Shown here: positions 61,208-64,000 of the stretch, one piece after another
Position numbering within the stretch: the first letter of the stretch is position 1
Layout: the number at the start of each line of letters is the position of its first letter
Assembly: GCA_022818135.1 (NCBI GenBank)
Contig: JAFMSR010000003.1
Span: 8,978,976-9,042,975, forward strand
DNA length: 64,000 bases
Direction: 5' to 3'
Origin: Saxidomus purpurata
Taxonomy: Eukaryota; Mollusca; Bivalvia; Venerida; Veneridae
Made by a program: the position numbers and the translations under genes
The notes under the pieces: generated by a model
The model's input: only the letters and a program-made list of their open reading frames with translations
Told to the model about the DNA's origin: nothing
Databases searched by the model: none

Positions 61208-64000
61208 CATACTAGAGTAAGATTTCTTGGGTCCTGTACTTCTCATGCCAGAGTAACATTTCTTGGGTTATGTACTTCTTATGCAAGAGTTACATTTCTT
61301 TTTTGGGTTCTGTGCTTCTCATGCTTGAGTTACATTTCTTTTTTGGGTTCTGTGCTTCTCATGCTAGAGTTACATTTCTTTCTTCGGTTCTGTGCTTCTC
61401 ATGCGAGAGTTATATTTCTTTCTTGGGTTCTGTGCTTCTCCTGCTAGAGTTACATTTCTTTTTTGGGTTCTGTGCTTCTCATGCTAGAGTTACATTTCTT
61501 TCTTGGGTTCTGTGCTTCTCCTGCTAGAGTAACATTTCTTTCTTGGGTTCTGTGCTTCTCCTGCTAGAGTTACATTTCTTTTTTGGGTTCTGTGCTTCCC
61601 ATGCTAGAGTAACTTTTCTTTCTTGGGTTCTGTGCTTCTCATGCTAGAGTAACTTTTCTTTCTTGGGTTCTGTGCTTCTCATGCTAGAGTTACATTTCTT
61701 TCTTGGGTTCTGTGCTTCTCACGCTAGAGTAACTTTTCTTTCTTGGGTTCTGTGCTTCTCATGCTAGAGTAACTTTTCTTTCTTGGGTTCTGTGTTTCTC
61801 CTGCTAGAGTTACATTTCTTTTTTGGGTTCGTGCTTCTCTGTTGAGTTACATTTCTTTTTTGGGTTCTGTGCTTCCATGCTAGAGTTACATTTCTTTCTT
61901 CGGTTCTGTGCTTCTCATGCAGAGTTATATTTCTTTCTTGGGTTCTGTGCTTCTCCTGCTAGAGTTACATTTCTTTTTTGGGTTCTGTGCTTCTCATGCT
62001 AGAGTTACATTTCTTTCTTGGGTTCTGTGCTTCTCCTGCTAGAGTAACATTTCTTTCTTGGGTTCTGTGCTTCTCCTGCTAGAGTTACATTTCTTTTTTG
62101 GGTTCTGTGCTTCCCATGCTAGAGTAACTTTTCTTTCTTGGGTTCTGTGCTTCTCATGCTAGAGTAACTTTTCTTTCTTGGGTTCTGTGCTTCTCATGCT
62201 AGAGTTACATTTCTTTCTTGGGTTCTGTGCTTCTCACGCTAGAGTAACTTTTCTTTCTTGGGTTCTGTGCTTCTCATGCTAGAGTAACTTTTCTTTCTTG
62301 GGTTCTGTGTTTCTCCTGCTAGAGTTACATTTCTTTTTTGGGTTCTGTGCTTCTCCTGCTAGAGTTACATTTCTTTCTTGGGTTCTGTGTTTCTCATGCT
62401 AGAGTAACATTTCTTTCTTGGGTTCTGTGTTTCTCATGCTAGAGTAACATTTCTTTCTTGGGTTCTGTGTTTCTCATGCTAGAGTTACATTTCTTCATTG
62501 GGTGCTGTGTTTCTCATGCTAGAGTAACATTTCTTTATTGGTTTTTGTGCTTCTCCTGCTAGAGTTACAGTTCTTTTTTGGGTTCTGTGCTTCTCATGCT
62601 AGAGTCACATTTCTTTTTTGGGTTCTGTGCTTCTCATGCCAGAGTTTCATTTCTTTATTGGGTTCTGTGAGTGACATTTCTTTCTTTGGTTTTGTGCTTC
62701 TCATGCTAGAGTTACATTTCTTTTTTGGGTTCTGTGCTTCTCATGCTTGAGTTACATTACTTTTTTGGGTTCTGTGAGTGACATTTCTTTCATTGGTTTT
62801 GTGCTTCTCATGCTAGAGTTACATTTCTTTCTTTGGTTTTGTGTTTCTCATTCTAGAGATACATTTCCTTTTTGGGTTCTGTGCTTCTCATGCTTGAGTT
62901 ACATTTCTTTATTGGATTCTGTGCTTCTTATGCTAGAGTAACATTATTTTCTCTGGTTCTGTGAGTGACATTTCTTTCTTTGGTGTTGTGCTTCTCATGC
63001 TAGAGTTACATTTCTTTTTTGGATTATGTACTTCTTATGCTAGAGTAAAATTTCTTTCTTTGGTTCTGTGCTTTTCTTGAGGTACATTTATTGGGTTCTG
63101 CACTTCTCATGCTAGAGTTACACTTCTTCATTGGGTTCTGTGCTTCTCATGCTAGATTGACATTTTTTCTTGGGTTATGTACTTCTTATACTAGAGTTGC
63201 ATTTTATTTCTGAGTTCTGTGCTTCTCATGCTTGAGTAAGATTTGTTTGGTTCTGTACTTCTCATGATAGAATTACATTTTTTCTCTAGTTCTGTGCTTC
63301 TCATGCTATAGATACAATTCTTTTTCTAGTTCTGTGCTTTTCATGCTAGAGTTACATTTCTTTCTCTGGTTCTGTGCTTCCCATGCTAGAGTTACATTTC
63401 TTTCTCTAGTTCTGTACTTCTCATACTAGAGCAACATTTTTTTTCTTGGGTTCTGTGCTTCTCATGCTAGAGTAACATTTCTTTCTTGGATTCTGTGCTT
63501 CTCCTGCTAGAGTTACATTTCTTTCTTGGGTTCTGTGCTTCTTCTGCTAGAGTTACATTTCTTTTTTGGGTTCTGTGCTTTTCATGCTAGAGTTACATTT
63601 CTTTCTTGGGTTCTGTGCTTCTTCTGCTAGAGTTACATTTCTTTATTGGGTCCTGTGCTTCTCATGCTTGAGTTACATTTCTTTTTTGGATTCTGTGCTT
63701 CTCATGCTAGAGTTACATTTCATTTTTGGGTTCTGTGCTTCTCATGCTAGAGTTACATTTCTTTCTTGGGTTCTGTGCTTTTCATGCTAGAGTTACATTT
63801 CTTTCTTGGGTTCTGTGCTCCTCATGCTAGAGTAACTTTTCTTTCTTGGGTTCTGTGCTTCTTATGCTAGAGTTACATTTCTTTTTTGGGTTCTGTGCTT
63901 CTCCTGCTAGAGTAACTTTTCTTTCTTGGGTTCTGTGCTTCTCCTGCTAGAGTTACAGTTCTTTTTTGGGTTCTGTGCTTCTCATGCTAGAGTTACATTT
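61208..64000. repeat. Satellite-like array, 40-bp unit, about 70 copies, runs off the right edge
   Basis: Units are variants of TTTCTTTCTTGGGTTCTGTG plus CTTCTCATGCTAGAGTTACA. The plus strand is pyrimidine-rich in the first third of each unit. The left margin (61208-61320) and the block 62640-63440 are more diverged and contain shortened units (GGGTTCTGTGAGTGACATTT), while 61340-62640 and 63440-64000 are homogeneous. A ~515-bp multi-unit block is duplicated (about 61320-61826 and 61840-62340). The open frames inside (FLGSVLLMLELHFF-like peptides) are artefacts. Confidence 0.97.

Noticed and set aside
61270..63790. Leu/Phe-rich ORFs in the 40-bp array
   Set aside because: Pure by-products of the tandem repeat, which changes frame with each 40-bp unit.

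Overview
This 64-kb window is AT-rich animal DNA and almost certainly comes from a mollusc, most likely a bivalve. The evidence is a single-exon four-jointed-type gene, several interspersed families that I recognise as typical of clam and mussel genomes (tRNA-headed SINEs, and the family ending in a CCGACGCC motif followed by a GAGCTAAAAA-like end), a decayed non-LTR retrotransposon, and many minisatellites. The species cannot be fixed from the sequence. No prokaryotic organisation, viral gene cluster, rRNA gene or CRISPR array is visible.

Only one protein gene is supported with confidence: an intact 537-codon open frame on the minus strand at 23372-24985. It encodes a Golgi kinase of the Four-jointed/FJX1 family, which phosphorylates cadherin domains of Fat and Dachsous in planar polarity and Hippo signalling. 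It sits in a gene-poor neighbourhood. Two blocks that are more GC-rich and less repetitive (about 29990-30340 and 48215-48530) look like candidate conserved noncoding elements. A short ATG-initiated frame at 56672 encodes a convincing signal peptide and could be a first exon. Every other open frame is a by-product of tandem repeats, starts at a non-ATG codon, or has no recognisable content.

Layout. 1-2.7 kb: a truncated interspersed repeat (R1), then a ~350-bp element (R2) carrying a 1.1-kb palindromic array inside it. 2.7-7.2 kb: mostly unremarkable, with two dispersed repeat pieces and a 44-bp duplication. 7.2-8.9 kb: three tandem copies of a ~585-bp unit, each filled with the palindrome AGAGATATCTCT. 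9-15.4 kb: SINE relics, a 25-bp minisatellite, a copy of repeat family R3, and a short ORF with a 33-bp repeat. 17.7-18.9 kb: a 39-bp minisatellite open on both strands. 23.4-25 kb: fjx1. 25-34 kb: gene-poor, with one strong hairpin and one possible conserved block. 34-41 kb: further R1, R2 and R3 copies, two of which show R2 without the palindromic insert. 41-48.5 kb: mostly unremarkable, with a 27-bp minisatellite. 48.6-51 kb: the decayed LINE, on the minus strand. 51-61 kb: gene-poor, with 32-bp, 20-bp and 15-bp minisatellites and the signal-peptide ORF. 61.2 kb to the right edge: a 40-bp satellite-like array of about 70 units that runs out of the window.

The most unusual structures are the 1105-bp foldback array at 1406-2510, which has two unoccupied sites in the same window, and the GATATC-palindrome triplication at 7245-8935. 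I found no evidence for a new multi-gene system.
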